Source: Brevibacillus aydinogluensis (GTDB lineage Bacteria > Bacillota > Bacilli > Brevibacillales > Brevibacillaceae). From it: a DNA stretch of 64,000 nucleotides. The notes beneath the pieces are model-generated. The model did no database searches. It was given only the letters and a program-made list of their open reading frames with translations, and was not told the origin of the DNA. Every line of letters begins with the position of its first letter. Within the stretch, counting starts at the first letter, position 1. Of this stretch, positions 41,133 through 50,738 are shown piece by piece. A program made the position numbers and the translations under genes. The stretch lies in assembly GCF_031954365.1 (NCBI RefSeq), contig NZ_JAUSVZ010000017.1; one strand, written 5' to 3'.

Positions 41133-41330
41133 TTGTGTAAAAACGGAGTCTCTTTGAAAAAAAGAGAGCCATTTCAAAAACCCTCGGGCAGAATGAAGTT
41201 GACCACAAAACATTCCAGGAAAGGGGGATTTTGAAAATGGCTCACTATCAGATTACTGTAGATTCGCAACTTTTGCAGCAGCTTTTTCTCGGAATTCGCA
41301 GGATTCAGGAGCGGCCAAACTGCCGCCCCT
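41133..41330 (+). mobile_element. 5' remnant of an IS256-family element
   Basis: ATTGTGTAAAAACGGAGTCT at about 41132 looks like an IS256-family terminal repeat. It is followed after about 85 bases by a ribosome site and ATG (41237) encoding MAHYQITVDSQLLQQLF, the typical start of an IS256-type transposase. The frame then loses similarity (LGIRRIQERPNCRP) and stops. The rest of the element is gone, and yunB's 3' end begins within about ten bases. The element is immobile but marks a past rearrangement. Edges are approximate. Confidence 0.65.
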
Positions 41331-41336
41331 CTTCCA

Positions 41337-42041
41337 TTATGGCTGATGTATCATCTGCTCATTTCTCGGCATCGGTACGTCCGGTTTGCCGGCGGGATTG
41401 TTGTAGAGATAATCGGGCACCTTGCCGACGATCAACGCTTCCGTAATCGGGATTTGCGTCGTCACGGTCCGCTGCTCCGTGGCAAACGGGATGACGATCC
41501 TGAGGTCCACCTCCACCCAAATGTAGACGGTGATTAGCACCATGTTGATCCCCGCCTGTTTCAGTCCGGTCTCCAACCGGGTTTTGACCGATCCGACCGG
41601 CACAAACGAGACGGGAATCTCCGGTCCGAAGTGCTCCAGAAAGACGTTTTTCGTGGCCAGCCCCAGCGGCACCGTCACCACGACGTTCTCTTCCTCAAAC
41701 TCTTTCAGCCGGGCTTGAATGCGGGAAGTGGTCTCCCCCACAATCCGCGCATACTGCTTGAAGTTGAAATTCACGGCCAGGATGTTTCCGTCACTGTCCT
41801 TTTCCAAAATGACAATGTCGTCGAAATCGATCCCTTGCTGTGTCAGCCGCTTGGTCACCGCATCGCTGATGGCCAATTTTGCGATCTGATCCGTTTTTTG
41901 CGCGGCAATCAGCATCAGAGTCGGCTCAATCCGCCGTTCGACGATCACAAACAGCACCAAGAGGCCGGCCATCACGGCCAAAAGCGTCGCGATCAGGCGA
42001 CGGCCCCGTCGGCGCCACCCGCCTTTCCTGTAGCCCCACAC
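41337..42041 (-). CDS. yunB: Sporulation protein YunB
   Basis: The 234-residue membrane-anchored protein has a basic N-terminus and one transmembrane segment (LIATLLAVMAGLLVLFVIV), followed by the conserved YunB body (DFDDIVILEKDSDGNILAVNFN; FGPEIPVSFVPVGSVKTRLETGL). It is needed for normal sporulation in B. subtilis. GTG start at 42041 with GGGAG eight bases upstream. The last residues (PRNEQMIHQP) abut an IS256 remnant and differ from the C-terminus preserved in the decayed copy at 39150, so the 3' end may have been altered. It lies 30 bases after the Ca2+-ATPase gene on the same strand. Confidence 0.9.
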   Translation of the reverse strand: MWGYRKGGWRRRGRRLIATLLAVMAGLLVLFVIVERRIEPTLMLIAAQKTDQIAKLAISDAVTKRLTQQGIDFDDIVILEKDSDGNILAVNFNFKQYARIVGETTSRIQARLKEFEEENVVVTVPLGLATKNVFLEHFGPEIPVSFVPVGSVKTRLETGLKQAGINMVLITVYIWVEVDLRIVIPFATEQRTVTTQIPITEALIVGKVPDYLYNNPAGKPDVPMPRNEQMIHQP

Positions 42042-42071
42042 GTCGTTCTCTCCCGCTATCCGACATGCTTC

Positions 42072-44855
42072 TCAGGAACGGACCGCCCTCATCGACCGTT
42101 CTGCCGTGCTCCGCGGCCGGCCGCTCCGCAGCGCCCCGCCAATGCCCGCGACAAACGTTGGCACGCCTGCTGCCACGAGGATCAGCGCCCAATCGCGGAA
42201 AGACAGATCCGTGGTCTTAAAGATCGGCTGAAGCGCATCAATGTAGACCACGCCCAGCACCAGCAGCACGGATGAAAGGACCGCCCAGACGAGGAACTTG
42301 TTCTCAAAGATGTTGCGATGAAACACGCTGTATTGGCTGCGGCAGTCAAACACGTGAATCAGTTGGGCCATCACCAGGGTGACAAACGCGACTGTCTGCG
42401 CATGCACCAGATCATCGGGGTTTTCCCGGAGCGTCAACCAGAAAGACAGCAGCGTCATGCCCCCAATCAGGAAGCCGCGGCTGATGATCTTCCACCCGAG
42501 TCCCCGGCCAAAAATGTTCTCATGCTTGTGGCGCGGCCGCTGATACATCGTGTCCGCTTCCGGCGGATCGACGCCCAGCGCCATGGCCGGCAGACCGTCG
42601 GTGACGAGGTTGACCCACAATATCTGAATCGGCACCAACGGCAAGGGCATTCCGAGCAGCATGGCAAAAAACATGACGAGAATCTCCCCGACGTTGGAGG
42701 CGAGCAGATAGCGGATAAATTTGCGGATGTTGTCGTAGATGTTGCGCCCTTCCTCCACGGCGGCGACAATGGTGGCAAAATTGTCGTCCCGCAGCACCAG
42801 ATCGGCCGCTTCCTTGGTCACATCCGTGCCGGTGATGCCCATGGCGATGCCGATGTCAGCCGTCTTGACAGCCGGTGCGTCGTTTACGCCGTCCCCGGTC
42901 ATCGCGACGACGTGGCCTTTGCTTTGCAGGGCGCGGACAATCCGCAACTTGTGTTCCGGCGAGACGCGCGCGTACACGGCGACCTGTTCCACGATCTCAG
43001 CCAAACGCTCGTCGCTCATGTTGTCCAGTTCGCGCCCTTCCATCACCTGGCCGTACCCGCGCATGAGACCGATCTGCCGGGCGATCGCTTCTGCCGTCAC
43101 CCTGTGGTCGCCGGTGATCATCACCGTCTTGATCCCCGCCTGATGGCACAGGTCGATGGCCGACTTCACTTCTTCGCGCGGCGGGTCGATCATGCCTGCC
43201 AGACCGACAAAGACGAGGCCGCTCTCCAGCACCCCCAACGGATGTCCCGGCCGATACCCCTGCAGTGTTTTGTAGGCGAATGCCAGCACCCGCAGCGCCT
43301 GTGACGCCATCTCTTCCGTCTGGTTTAGCACCTGATGGCGAAGCGACGCACTCAGCGGCTGCACCTCTCCGTTCCAGAGGATGTGGCTGCAGCGGGCCAG
43401 CACCGCTTCCGCCGCTCCTTTGGTCAAAAGCGTGAAGCCGCCGTCCGCACTTTTTTCCACCACCGACATCATTTTGCGCTCGGAGTCAAACGGCAGCTCC
43501 TCCACACGTGTCTCCTGCTGTCCGCTTTTCACGCGTTCCGCGCCCTGCCCTTTGGCGGCCAGCACCTTGAGCGCTCCCTCCGTCGGGTCGCCCACCACCT
43601 GCCACCGGCGCTCCGTTTTGCCGATACCGAGCAGCTTGCGCGTGTCCTCGCAGGACAGCCGGGCGTTGTTGCAGCGATCGGCGATCCGCAGGATGTAGGA
43701 CAGCCCTGCGTCGCGGGCAGGAGACACCTGCCGACCGCCCAGGAGAAACACCCCCTCCGGTTCGTAGCCGCTGCCTGTCACCTCGTAGACTGTATTGCTG
43801 TGCCACACCCGGGTAACGGTCATTTTATTCTGCGTCAGTGTCCCGGTTTTGTCGGAGCAGATGACGGAGGCGCAGCCCAGCGTTTCCACCGACGGCAGCT
43901 TGCGAACGATGGCATTGCGCTTGATCATCCGCTGAACGCCCAACGCCAGCGCGATCGTGACGATAGCCGGCAGTCCTTCGGGAATCGCCGCGACTGCCAG
44001 GCTGACTCCGGCAAGGAACATGGTAAACAGGTCGTGCCCGTGCCATACGCCTGCCCCAATGACGACCAGTGTCAACAGGACGGCGACCACCACGAGGATT
44101 TTTCCCATTTGTTCCAGGCGGTGCTGCAGCGGGGTCCCCATCTCCTCTGCCGCGTTCATCAGATGGGCGATCTTGCCGATTTCCGTTTCCATCCCGGTAG
44201 AGACCACCACTCCCCGTCCGGTCCCTCCCGTCACCATCGTGCCCATGAACGCCATGTTTTTCTGATCGCCCAGCGGAATGTTCTCCCCGCCCGCCGGAGA
44301 CAGCGTTTTGGCCGTCTTGCCGGCCGGCACCGATTCCCCGGTCAGCGCCGACTCTTCGATCTCCAGTCGGTTGGCTTCAAACAGCCGCATGTCTGCCGGC
44401 ACCCTATCCCCCGCCTCCAGCAGCACCAGATCGCCCGGAACCAGCCGAGATGCGGGAATCATGTGCACCTGACCGTCGCGCACCACCCGTGCCATTGGGG
44501 ATGCCAGTTCTTTGAGCGCCTGCAGCGAACGCTCCGCCTTGGCTTCCTGGATGAAGCCCAGCAACCCGTTGATGAAAATAATGGCGATGATCGTGATGGC
44601 GTCGAGGTACTCGCCCAGCGCGTACGAAATCAGCGTGGCGCCAAACAAGATCAGCACCATGAAATCCTTGAACTGGTCGATCAGGACAGTGAACAGCGGC
44701 TTTCGCTTCGTGTCCGCCAACTGGTTGGGGCCATAGCGGGACAGCCGCCGCTTTGCTTCTTCTTGCGACAAACCGCGGTCCGCGTCGCTGTCAAGCACAT
44801 CTGCCACATTCGCTGACGTCAGCATGTACCATTTTTGATTCGGCTGTGTGTCCAC
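42072..44855 (-). CDS. Calcium-transporting P-type ATPase (SERCA-like)
   Basis: The 927-residue P2A-type ATPase pumps Ca2+ out of the cytoplasm using ATP. The cation N-domain is followed by membrane helices with PEGLPAIVTIALALG (calcium-site region), phosphorylation motif CSDKTGTLTQNKM and hinge MTGDGVNDAPAVKTADIGIAMG. A C-terminal bundle holds NLVTDGLPAMALG. It resembles B. subtilis YloB, which is expressed during sporulation. An ATG at 44870 has no room for a ribosome site. GTG 44855 has GGAGG eight bases upstream and gives MDTQPNQKWYML, so I use it. It is followed by yunB 30 bases later. Confidence 0.92.
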   Translation of the reverse strand: MDTQPNQKWYMLTSANVADVLDSDADRGLSQEEAKRRLSRYGPNQLADTKRKPLFTVLIDQFKDFMVLILFGATLISYALGEYLDAITIIAIIFINGLLGFIQEAKAERSLQALKELASPMARVVRDGQVHMIPASRLVPGDLVLLEAGDRVPADMRLFEANRLEIEESALTGESVPAGKTAKTLSPAGGENIPLGDQKNMAFMGTMVTGGTGRGVVVSTGMETEIGKIAHLMNAAEEMGTPLQHRLEQMGKILVVVAVLLTLVVIGAGVWHGHDLFTMFLAGVSLAVAAIPEGLPAIVTIALALGVQRMIKRNAIVRKLPSVETLGCASVICSDKTGTLTQNKMTVTRVWHSNTVYEVTGSGYEPEGVFLLGGRQVSPARDAGLSYILRIADRCNNARLSCEDTRKLLGIGKTERRWQVVGDPTEGALKVLAAKGQGAERVKSGQQETRVEELPFDSERKMMSVVEKSADGGFTLLTKGAAEAVLARCSHILWNGEVQPLSASLRHQVLNQTEEMASQALRVLAFAYKTLQGYRPGHPLGVLESGLVFVGLAGMIDPPREEVKSAIDLCHQAGIKTVMITGDHRVTAEAIARQIGLMRGYGQVMEGRELDNMSDERLAEIVEQVAVYARVSPEHKLRIVRALQSKGHVVAMTGDGVNDAPAVKTADIGIAMGITGTDVTKEAADLVLRDDNFATIVAAVEEGRNIYDNIRKFIRYLLASNVGEILVMFFAMLLGMPLPLVPIQILWVNLVTDGLPAMALGVDPPEADTMYQRPRHKHENIFGRGLGWKIISRGFLIGGMTLLSFWLTLRENPDDLVHAQTVAFVTLVMAQLIHVFDCRSQYSVFHRNIFENKFLVWAVLSSVLLVLGVVYIDALQPIFKTTDLSFRDWALILVAAGVPTFVAGIGGALRSGRPRSTAERSMRAVRS

Positions 44856-45015
44856 CTGAATCTCCTCCATCCCCTACGCTTTCATCTCATATGTATGCTG
44901 ACGAGCCTCAAAATAACCCACTCGTCCATCGCCGGCCTGATCGGCCCCTTGAGATGAAGTCTGTCAGCAGGTGTCCACTGCGGCCGGTCACCCATGTCCG
45001 CCGTCGTTTTCGCCA

Positions 45016-45052
45016 TAAAAAACCCCGTCCTCCATTTTGGGAAGGACGGGGT
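45016..45052 (-). terminator. Terminator after ytaF
   Basis: CCCCGTCC/GGACGGGG stem followed by TTTTTT on the minus strand. Confidence 0.88.
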
Positions 45053-45064
45053 GTATCTCCCGGA

Positions 45065-45724
45065 CTATGTGATGCTCTTGGCCAATCCGATACAGATCAA
45101 CAGGATCGGCGGCAGCCAGGTCAGGCGAGAAAGCCAGCGGGTTTGACCGGCGCGGCGGCCCAGGGCGATGCCCAAGGCGAGCAGCGCGGCGCTCATGACC
45201 GCGATGCACAAGGCGACCGACAGCGGCGGATAGCCGAAAAACGCCAGGCTGATGCCGGCGCCAAACGCATCCAGCGACAGCGCCAGGCCCAGCATGACCG
45301 CCTCCCAGCCCATGATGTGGCCGGAGCGGTCTGCGTCCGCCCGGGACGGGTCCCGCAAAATCTGGATGATCAATCCAAACGCGCGAAACTGGGAAACCAG
45401 CGCCTGCTCGGCTTCCTTTTGACGATGGTCGTCGTCCTGACTGGTGCTGTCGGCACGGGGAGAGAACAGCCGCCACAGCGTGAACAGCCCCAGCCCCACC
45501 AACACAGCCGCCCCCACCCGTTTGCCCCACTCCGGGGACAGCCAGAACGTGAGGGTGGACCCGACCGTCATCACCGCGTAGACGACGGAAAACGAACAGC
45601 CTGCCACGACGACAAGCGAGAGAAACGGCATCCGCATGTTCCGAAGTCCGTACGTCATCCCGACGCTGACACTGTCCATGCTGATCGCCAGGGAGACAAG
45701 AAGGAGCGAAAACCAGCCGCTCAA
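45065..45724 (-). CDS. ytaF: Sporulation membrane protein YtaF (MntP-like fold)
   Basis: This 219-residue protein with six transmembrane segments shows an internal repeat: SLAISMDSVSVGMTYGLRNMRMPF near the N-terminus and LALSLDAFGAGISLAFFGY in the second half, as in YtaF and the MntP manganese exporters. YtaF is a sporulation-associated membrane protein. TTG at 45724 has AGAGGTG about seven bases upstream and gives MSGWFSLLLVSLAISMDS. A GTG three codons earlier directly abuts the ribosome site. Monocistronic, with a strong terminator. Confidence 0.87.
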   Translation of the reverse strand: MSGWFSLLLVSLAISMDSVSVGMTYGLRNMRMPFLSLVVVAGCSFSVVYAVMTVGSTLTFWLSPEWGKRVGAAVLVGLGLFTLWRLFSPRADSTSQDDDHRQKEAEQALVSQFRAFGLIIQILRDPSRADADRSGHIMGWEAVMLGLALSLDAFGAGISLAFFGYPPLSVALCIAVMSAALLALGIALGRRAGQTRWLSRLTWLPPILLICIGLAKSIT

Positions 45725-45817
45725 TGGAGTCACCTCTTTTCCCTTGCCTTCTACTTATACGCCACAGGCTTATCCATTGTGCGGGGCTTCGCTCCGCTTC
45801 CGATATTGATCGACCGG

Positions 45818-46834
45818 TTACCGTTTCGCCAGATATTTGCGAATGTCAAAGGCGACTGCGGCCACGATAATCAATCCCTTGATAATCAACTGCCAGTACG
45901 GATTGACGCCGATGAAGGTAAGACCGTAGTTGATCACGCCAAAGATGAGCACCCCTGCCAGAACGCCTTGCACAGTCCCGATACCGCCCGACGTGGAGAC
46001 TCCCCCCACGACGCAGGCAGCAATCGCATCCAACTCGTACATGTTGCCGTAGTTGTTGGTAGCCCCGCCTGTTCTCGCTGCTTCGAGCACCCCGGCCAGA
46101 CCATACAGCGCCCCGGCGATGGCGTAGATGATGATCAGGTTCAGCCCCACGTTGATGCCCGATACGGTCGCCGCCTGCATGTTGCCGCCGATCGCGTACA
46201 TGTTTTTACCTAGCCGGGTCTTGTTGAAAATCACCCATACCAGAATGGACACGACGATCGCAATAATGACAATGTAGGGAATCGAGTAGGGGCCGGAACC
46301 GATGTACCCGGTGCCGAGTTGGCTGAAATCCTGCCGCAAGCCGCCAATCGGCTGCGATTCGTTTGGCTCCATGTCAAAGTAGATGGAGTTTGCCCCGTAG
46401 ACGATGACCATGGTGCCCAAGGTGGCGATAAACGGCGGGACGCTGAACTTGGCCACGATCACCCCGTTGATCAGCCCCACGACAAGACCCGCCAAAATCG
46501 CCAGGAGCACAGGCACCACCAGCGGCATGTCAGGCAGATCCGGAAAGAAGCGGCGCGGATAATCCTGCATTTGCAGCATGGAGGCAGACAGCACCGCCGT
46601 CAGTCCCACTACGCGTCCCGCCGAGAGATCGACGCCCCCCGTGATCAGCACAAACGCCGCGCCCAGGGCAATGATTGCCCGGGTGGAAGACTGCAGCAAA
46701 ATGTCGCGAATGGTGGTCACAGATAAAAATTGGCTGTCGTAGATGGCAATTCCCACGATTAGCGCCACCAGCACGATGTAGATAGCGTTTTGCGTGCAAA
46801 ATTCACGTATGGATGTCGCTTTCAGTTTACTCAT
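45818..46834 (-). CDS. mglC: Galactose/methyl-galactoside ABC transporter permease
   Basis: The 338-residue membrane protein of the RbsC/MglC family has about 9-10 hydrophobic segments. Family motifs include ALGAAFVLITGGVDLSAGRVVGL and VGGVSTSGGIGTVQGVLAGVLIFGVINYGL. It forms the channel of a sugar importer with the ATPase 15 bases upstream and the lipoprotein at 48454. AGGAGG precedes the ATG. Specificity for galactose is inferred from the MglB-like binding protein. Confidence 0.92.
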   Translation of the reverse strand: MSKLKATSIREFCTQNAIYIVLVALIVGIAIYDSQFLSVTTIRDILLQSSTRAIIALGAAFVLITGGVDLSAGRVVGLTAVLSASMLQMQDYPRRFFPDLPDMPLVVPVLLAILAGLVVGLINGVIVAKFSVPPFIATLGTMVIVYGANSIYFDMEPNESQPIGGLRQDFSQLGTGYIGSGPYSIPYIVIIAIVVSILVWVIFNKTRLGKNMYAIGGNMQAATVSGINVGLNLIIIYAIAGALYGLAGVLEAARTGGATNNYGNMYELDAIAACVVGGVSTSGGIGTVQGVLAGVLIFGVINYGLTFIGVNPYWQLIIKGLIIVAAVAFDIRKYLAKR

Positions 46835-46849
46835 GGTTTCTCTCCTCCT

Positions 46850-48370
46850 CTACCCCGCCATGTACGCTGTAGCGAGGCGCATCACCTGTTCCTCTGACGC
46901 CTCTTTCCCGTCGAGAAAACCGGAGAGGCGCCCTTCGCACATGACCATGATCCGATCCGACATACCCAGAAGTTCAGGCATTTCGGAAGAGATCATGATA
47001 ATGCTCTTTCCTGCTTTGGCCAATTCGGCAATAATGGAGTAGATTTCGTACTTGGCTCCGACGTCGATCCCCCGCGTCGGTTCGTCCAGCAGCAGAATGT
47101 CCGGCTCGGTCAGCAGCCAGCGGGCCAGCAGCACCTTTTGCTGGTTTCCGCCGGACAGATTTTTGATCTGCTGCTTCAGGGAGGGCGTTTTTACCCGAAG
47201 CAGTTCAATGCTTTTGCTCGCTTCTTCCTTCCGCTTTTTCTCGTCAAGCAGCAGATAAGGCTTCTCATACCGGGACAGGTTGGCGATGAGAGCGTTTTCC
47301 AGGATGGACAGCACCGGAAAAATGCCGGTGACGCGCCGCTCCTCCGTCAAAAGCGCCATCTTGTGTTTTTTGGCCTCGATTGGCGATTTGATTTTCACCT
47401 CTTTGCCGTGGATGAACATCCGTCCCGACGAGACTGCCCGCAGCCCGAACAGCGCCTCGACCAGCTCCGTCCGCTGCGAGCCGACCAGCCCGCCGATCCC
47501 CAAAATCTCTCCTTTTCTCAGCTCAAAGGACACGTTCTTGAAGGAATGGGCATGCGGCGATGTCAACCCCTCCACCTTCAGCACCACGTCTCCCGGCACA
47601 TTCTCCCGCTTGGGGAAACGCTGGGTGAGGTCGCGGCCGACCATGCGCGATATGATCAGGTCGGTGGTCAGCTCCTCTGCCGGCCATGTGCCGATCAGCT
47701 TGCCGTCCCGCATGATCGTCACCTCGTCAGAGATGCGCAGGATTTCCTCCATCTTGTGGGAAATGTAAATGATCGCCACGCCCCGGCTCTTCAGCTCGGC
47801 GATGATCCGGAACAACTGCTCCACTTCGTTGCCCGTGAGCGATGAGGTCGGTTCATCCATCACGATCACGCGGGAGCGGTAGGAGACCGCTTTGGCAATC
47901 TCCAGCGACTGCACCTTGGAGACGGACAGGTTTTTCACAACCTCGCGGGGATCCAGTTCCAGGCCCAGATCGGCAAACAGCGCCTTTGTGTCTTGGTACA
48001 TCTTTTTCTCGTCGACAAATGCGAACGGGCCGAATTGTTTGACCGGGAACCGACCGAGCCAGATGTTTTCCATTACGTTGCGATACGGAACGGGGTGAAG
48101 CTCCTGATGAATCATCGCGATGCCATTCTCCAGCGCATCCTTGGCGTTGTTGATCACCGCCTTTTTGCCGTCAAGCAGAATCTCGCCCCCGTCCGGCTTG
48201 TAGATGCCGAACAGGCACTTCATCAGCGTCGATTTTCCCGCACCGTTTTCCCCCATCAGCGCGTGAACAGTGCCGGGCCTTACCCTCAGCGTAACGCCGT
48301 CCAGTGCCTTGACCCCCGGGAATTCCTTGGAGATGTTGATCATTTCCAATACATAACCGTTATTCGTCAT
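46850..48370 (-). CDS. mglA: Galactose/methyl-galactoside ABC transporter ATPase
   Basis: This 506-residue tandem ATPase has two nucleotide-binding halves. First half: Walker A GENGAGKST, signature LSVSKVQ, Walker B VIVMDEPTS. Second half: degenerate Walker A (GGLVGSQRTELVEALFG), signature LSGGNQQK, Walker B ILLLDEPTRG. This asymmetry is normal for RbsA/MglA proteins. It powers sugar import through MglC. GGGAGG precedes the ATG. It is the middle gene of mglBAC. Confidence 0.93.
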   Translation of the reverse strand: MTNNGYVLEMINISKEFPGVKALDGVTLRVRPGTVHALMGENGAGKSTLMKCLFGIYKPDGGEILLDGKKAVINNAKDALENGIAMIHQELHPVPYRNVMENIWLGRFPVKQFGPFAFVDEKKMYQDTKALFADLGLELDPREVVKNLSVSKVQSLEIAKAVSYRSRVIVMDEPTSSLTGNEVEQLFRIIAELKSRGVAIIYISHKMEEILRISDEVTIMRDGKLIGTWPAEELTTDLIISRMVGRDLTQRFPKRENVPGDVVLKVEGLTSPHAHSFKNVSFELRKGEILGIGGLVGSQRTELVEALFGLRAVSSGRMFIHGKEVKIKSPIEAKKHKMALLTEERRVTGIFPVLSILENALIANLSRYEKPYLLLDEKKRKEEASKSIELLRVKTPSLKQQIKNLSGGNQQKVLLARWLLTEPDILLLDEPTRGIDVGAKYEIYSIIAELAKAGKSIIMISSEMPELLGMSDRIMVMCEGRLSGFLDGKEASEEQVMRLATAYMAG

Positions 48371-48453
48371 GGCATGTCCCTCCCCCGCTAGTCTTATATG
48401 GAATGTAAAGAAGACTTGGCGATTGCCAAGCCTTCGGGCACCGGCAGAGAGTC

Positions 48454-49497
48454 TTATTTCGCCTCGTCCATGTTTTCCTTGGTGATTTTCTTGTACGGAA
48501 TCCAGACGTACTTGCCGTCAGTAATCTCGTACCCGGTGTTTTCTTTGGTCGGCGTTTGACCTTGCGCCAGCACGGCGGCGATGTTGAGGGTGGCTTGCCC
48601 CTGGTTTTTCGCGTCGTTCAGGACGGTACCCAGCAGCGTGCCGTTTTCCAGCTCCTTCAAGGCCGGTGCCGTCGCATCCACGCCTACGACAGGGATGTAC
48701 TTGTTGTCCTTGAAGTACCCGGCCGCCTTCAACGCCTCAATCGCGCCAAGCGCCATGTCGTCGTTGTTGGCAAGTACGGCTTCAATCTTGTCTCCCGCAG
48801 AAGCGAGGAACGCCGCCATTTTTTCCTGGCCTTTCACGCGGTCCCACATCGCCGTGTCTTCCGCCACTTTTTCCACCTTGATCCCGGCGTCCTCAATCGC
48901 CTTCACCGAGTACTTGGTTCGCAGTTCGGCATCCTGATGCCCCGGTTCTCCCTTCAGCATGACGTACTGCAGGACGCCGTCCTTGTTCTTGTCCGCTTCG
49001 GGATGGGCTTTCCAGTAGTCGGCAATGATCTGACCGGAAATGGTACCGGACTCTTCCGCCTTGGCCCCGACGTAGTACACCTTATCCCATTTCTGCATGT
49101 CCTCCGGCATCGGTTCCCGGTTGAAAAAGACTACCGGAATGTTGGCCTGCTTGGCTTTGTCGATAATGACGCCGGCTGCAGTGCGGTCAACCGGGTTGAT
49201 GGCCAGCGCGTTGACCTTTTTGGTGATGAACAGATCCACCTTGTCGTTTTGCGTCGGCTGGGAGTTTTGGCTGTCGACGATGTCGACCTGGGCCTTCCCT
49301 TCCGCGCTTTGGGAGATGGCGTTGCGCACGCCTGTCATGAACGTATCGTCAAATTTGTAGATGGCGACACCGATTTTGGGAGTGGAAGCACCTCCTCCTC
49401 CCTCGCCTGCTGTCGGCTGGGAGCCGCCTGATCCCGAACATCCGGCAATGGAAAGGGCCAGCACGGCCGCTGTCGCTGTAGAAACAAACTTGTTCAT
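48454..49497 (-). CDS. mglB: Galactose/glucose-binding lipoprotein
   Basis: The 347-residue lipoprotein has a signal peptide with lipobox SIAGC (Cys20) and a Gly/Ser-rich linker, then a periplasmic-binding fold close to E. coli MglB. Matching segments are IYKFDDTFMTGVRNAI, NPVDRTAAGVIIDKAKQANIPVVFFNREP, EDTAMWDRVKGQEKM, EAVLANNDDMALGAIEALKA, VVGVDATAPALKELENG and GTVLNDAKNQGQATL. These cover the residues that contact D-galactose/D-glucose in MglB. It is first in the operon, with a cre site 47 bases upstream of the ATG. The binding protein and kinase at 54904-59282 may control it. Confidence 0.93.
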   Translation of the reverse strand: MNKFVSTATAAVLALSIAGCSGSGGSQPTAGEGGGGASTPKIGVAIYKFDDTFMTGVRNAISQSAEGKAQVDIVDSQNSQPTQNDKVDLFITKKVNALAINPVDRTAAGVIIDKAKQANIPVVFFNREPMPEDMQKWDKVYYVGAKAEESGTISGQIIADYWKAHPEADKNKDGVLQYVMLKGEPGHQDAELRTKYSVKAIEDAGIKVEKVAEDTAMWDRVKGQEKMAAFLASAGDKIEAVLANNDDMALGAIEALKAAGYFKDNKYIPVVGVDATAPALKELENGTLLGTVLNDAKNQGQATLNIAAVLAQGQTPTKENTGYEITDGKYVWIPYKKITKENMDEAK

Positions 49498-49543
49498 CTG
49501 AAATCCCCCTTTTCGAGCTCTATGGTGGTGCCCACTGTTCCAA

Positions 49544-49557
49544 TGTAAGCGATTGCA
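49544..49557. promoter_or_regulatory. cre site (CcpA) upstream of mglB
   Basis: TGTAAGCGATTGCA; matches the cre consensus TGWAANCGNTNWCA at all but one position, on either strand. It lies 47 bases before the mglB start. Confidence 0.65.
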
Positions 49558-49616
49558 AACGAAAAATTAATAAAAAATCATGTGAATTTCTATCAAAATT
49601 CTCAGGAAACTTTTCG

Positions 49617-49648
49617 ACAAAAAAAAAAGCGGAGCCGTTCCTCCCGCA
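49617..49648 (-). terminator. Probable terminator of the trehalose operon
   Basis: An imperfect stem GCGGGAG...CTCCGC on the minus strand (one bulge) followed by about ten Ts. It lies 180 bases after the phosphatase gene; I see no gene in between. Confidence 0.5.
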
Positions 49649-49828
49649 GTCACACAGGCAATACTCTGATCAGCTTGCAGCGCAGTTTCTGGAGATCGTG
49701 ATAATGCCGTCTTTCTGATATTTACATCATCTCCGGCATTGGAATGGAGGGATTCATGTAGATTAAAGTTCGCCTCCCTTTCACCCTCGCCCCCAAGGGC
49801 GGGCGGCCAGCGCAGCACGCTGGACCGC

Positions 49829-50725
49829 CTAGAAAAGCGCCCATTCCCGAATCGCACGAGCGACGCCGTGCTGATCGTTGGTGTCGGTCACGACAGCGCT
49901 GGCCCGCTTGATCTCGTCATCGGCATTTCCCATCGCGACGCCAAGGCCGACGATGCGCAGCATCGACAAGTCGTTGAAGCTGTCACCGATGGCCATCGTC
50001 TCCTCCAGGGCAATGCCGAGTCTGTCCGCCAGTTCCCGCAGCGCGATTCCCTTCTGCGCAAGCCTGTGCGTGACTTCCAGGTTGTTTGCTGCCGACGAAC
50101 TGACGGCCAGCTCGTTCACGGCTGCCAGTCTGCGGGACACACGATCCAGCTTTTGCCCCTCCCTGGAGAAGACCATTAATTTGTAGAGGTGCTCGCCGGA
50201 TCGGCCGAGCACGGACGCGTACGAGTCCACAGGGGCGAGTTCCCCGGCGGAAAAACGACGCTCATGCGCTGCACGGATCGTCTGTTCATCCGTGCCGGGA
50301 AACGCGCTTTGGATAAACGCACGCAGGACGGCAAACGCCTTATCGCGGTCGTTCGTAAACGTCCCCCGATTCGTGTACAGTTCGTAATACATGTCTTCCT
50401 GCCGCAGGATAGCCTCCGCTTCCTCATACGTCTGCGGGGGGATCGGCATACTTCGGACGATCTCCCCGGTTTCGCTCCGCACCTCCGCCCCGTTCACGCA
50501 GATGACCGGACAGGTGATGCCGGCTGCCGCAAGCGGCGGCAGGGCTTCTTTGTACGATCGGCCGGTCGCTACAACCACTGTGATGCCGCTGCTCTGTGCT
50601 TGTTGAACCGCCCGGGCGTTTTCTGCACTCACCTGGTGCTGCCTGTTCAGCAGGGTCCCGTCCATATCGAGCGCGATAAGCTTTACCCGGCAGCGTTTCT
50701 CGGCATTGGTCACGGTATTCGTCAC
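49829..50725 (-). CDS. Cof-type HAD-family phosphatase
   Basis: The 298-residue protein has motif I IALDMDGTLLN (nucleophile Asp), motif II VVVATGRSY, Lys in HLYKLMVF and motif IV MAIGDSFNDLSMLRIVGLGVAMGNA. The large C2 cap between motifs marks the Cof subfamily, which dephosphorylates sugar phosphates and similar compounds. GTG 50725 has GGGGGG seven bases upstream; the frame is open further into treA. It lies 13 bases after treA, so it is the last gene of the trehalose operon and may limit sugar-phosphate build-up (inference). Confidence 0.88.
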   Translation of the reverse strand: MTNTVTNAEKRCRVKLIALDMDGTLLNRQHQVSAENARAVQQAQSSGITVVVATGRSYKEALPPLAAAGITCPVICVNGAEVRSETGEIVRSMPIPPQTYEEAEAILRQEDMYYELYTNRGTFTNDRDKAFAVLRAFIQSAFPGTDEQTIRAAHERRFSAGELAPVDSYASVLGRSGEHLYKLMVFSREGQKLDRVSRRLAAVNELAVSSSAANNLEVTHRLAQKGIALRELADRLGIALEETMAIGDSFNDLSMLRIVGLGVAMGNADDEIKRASAVVTDTNDQHGVARAIREWALF

Positions 50726-50738
50726 CAGTCGTCCCCCC

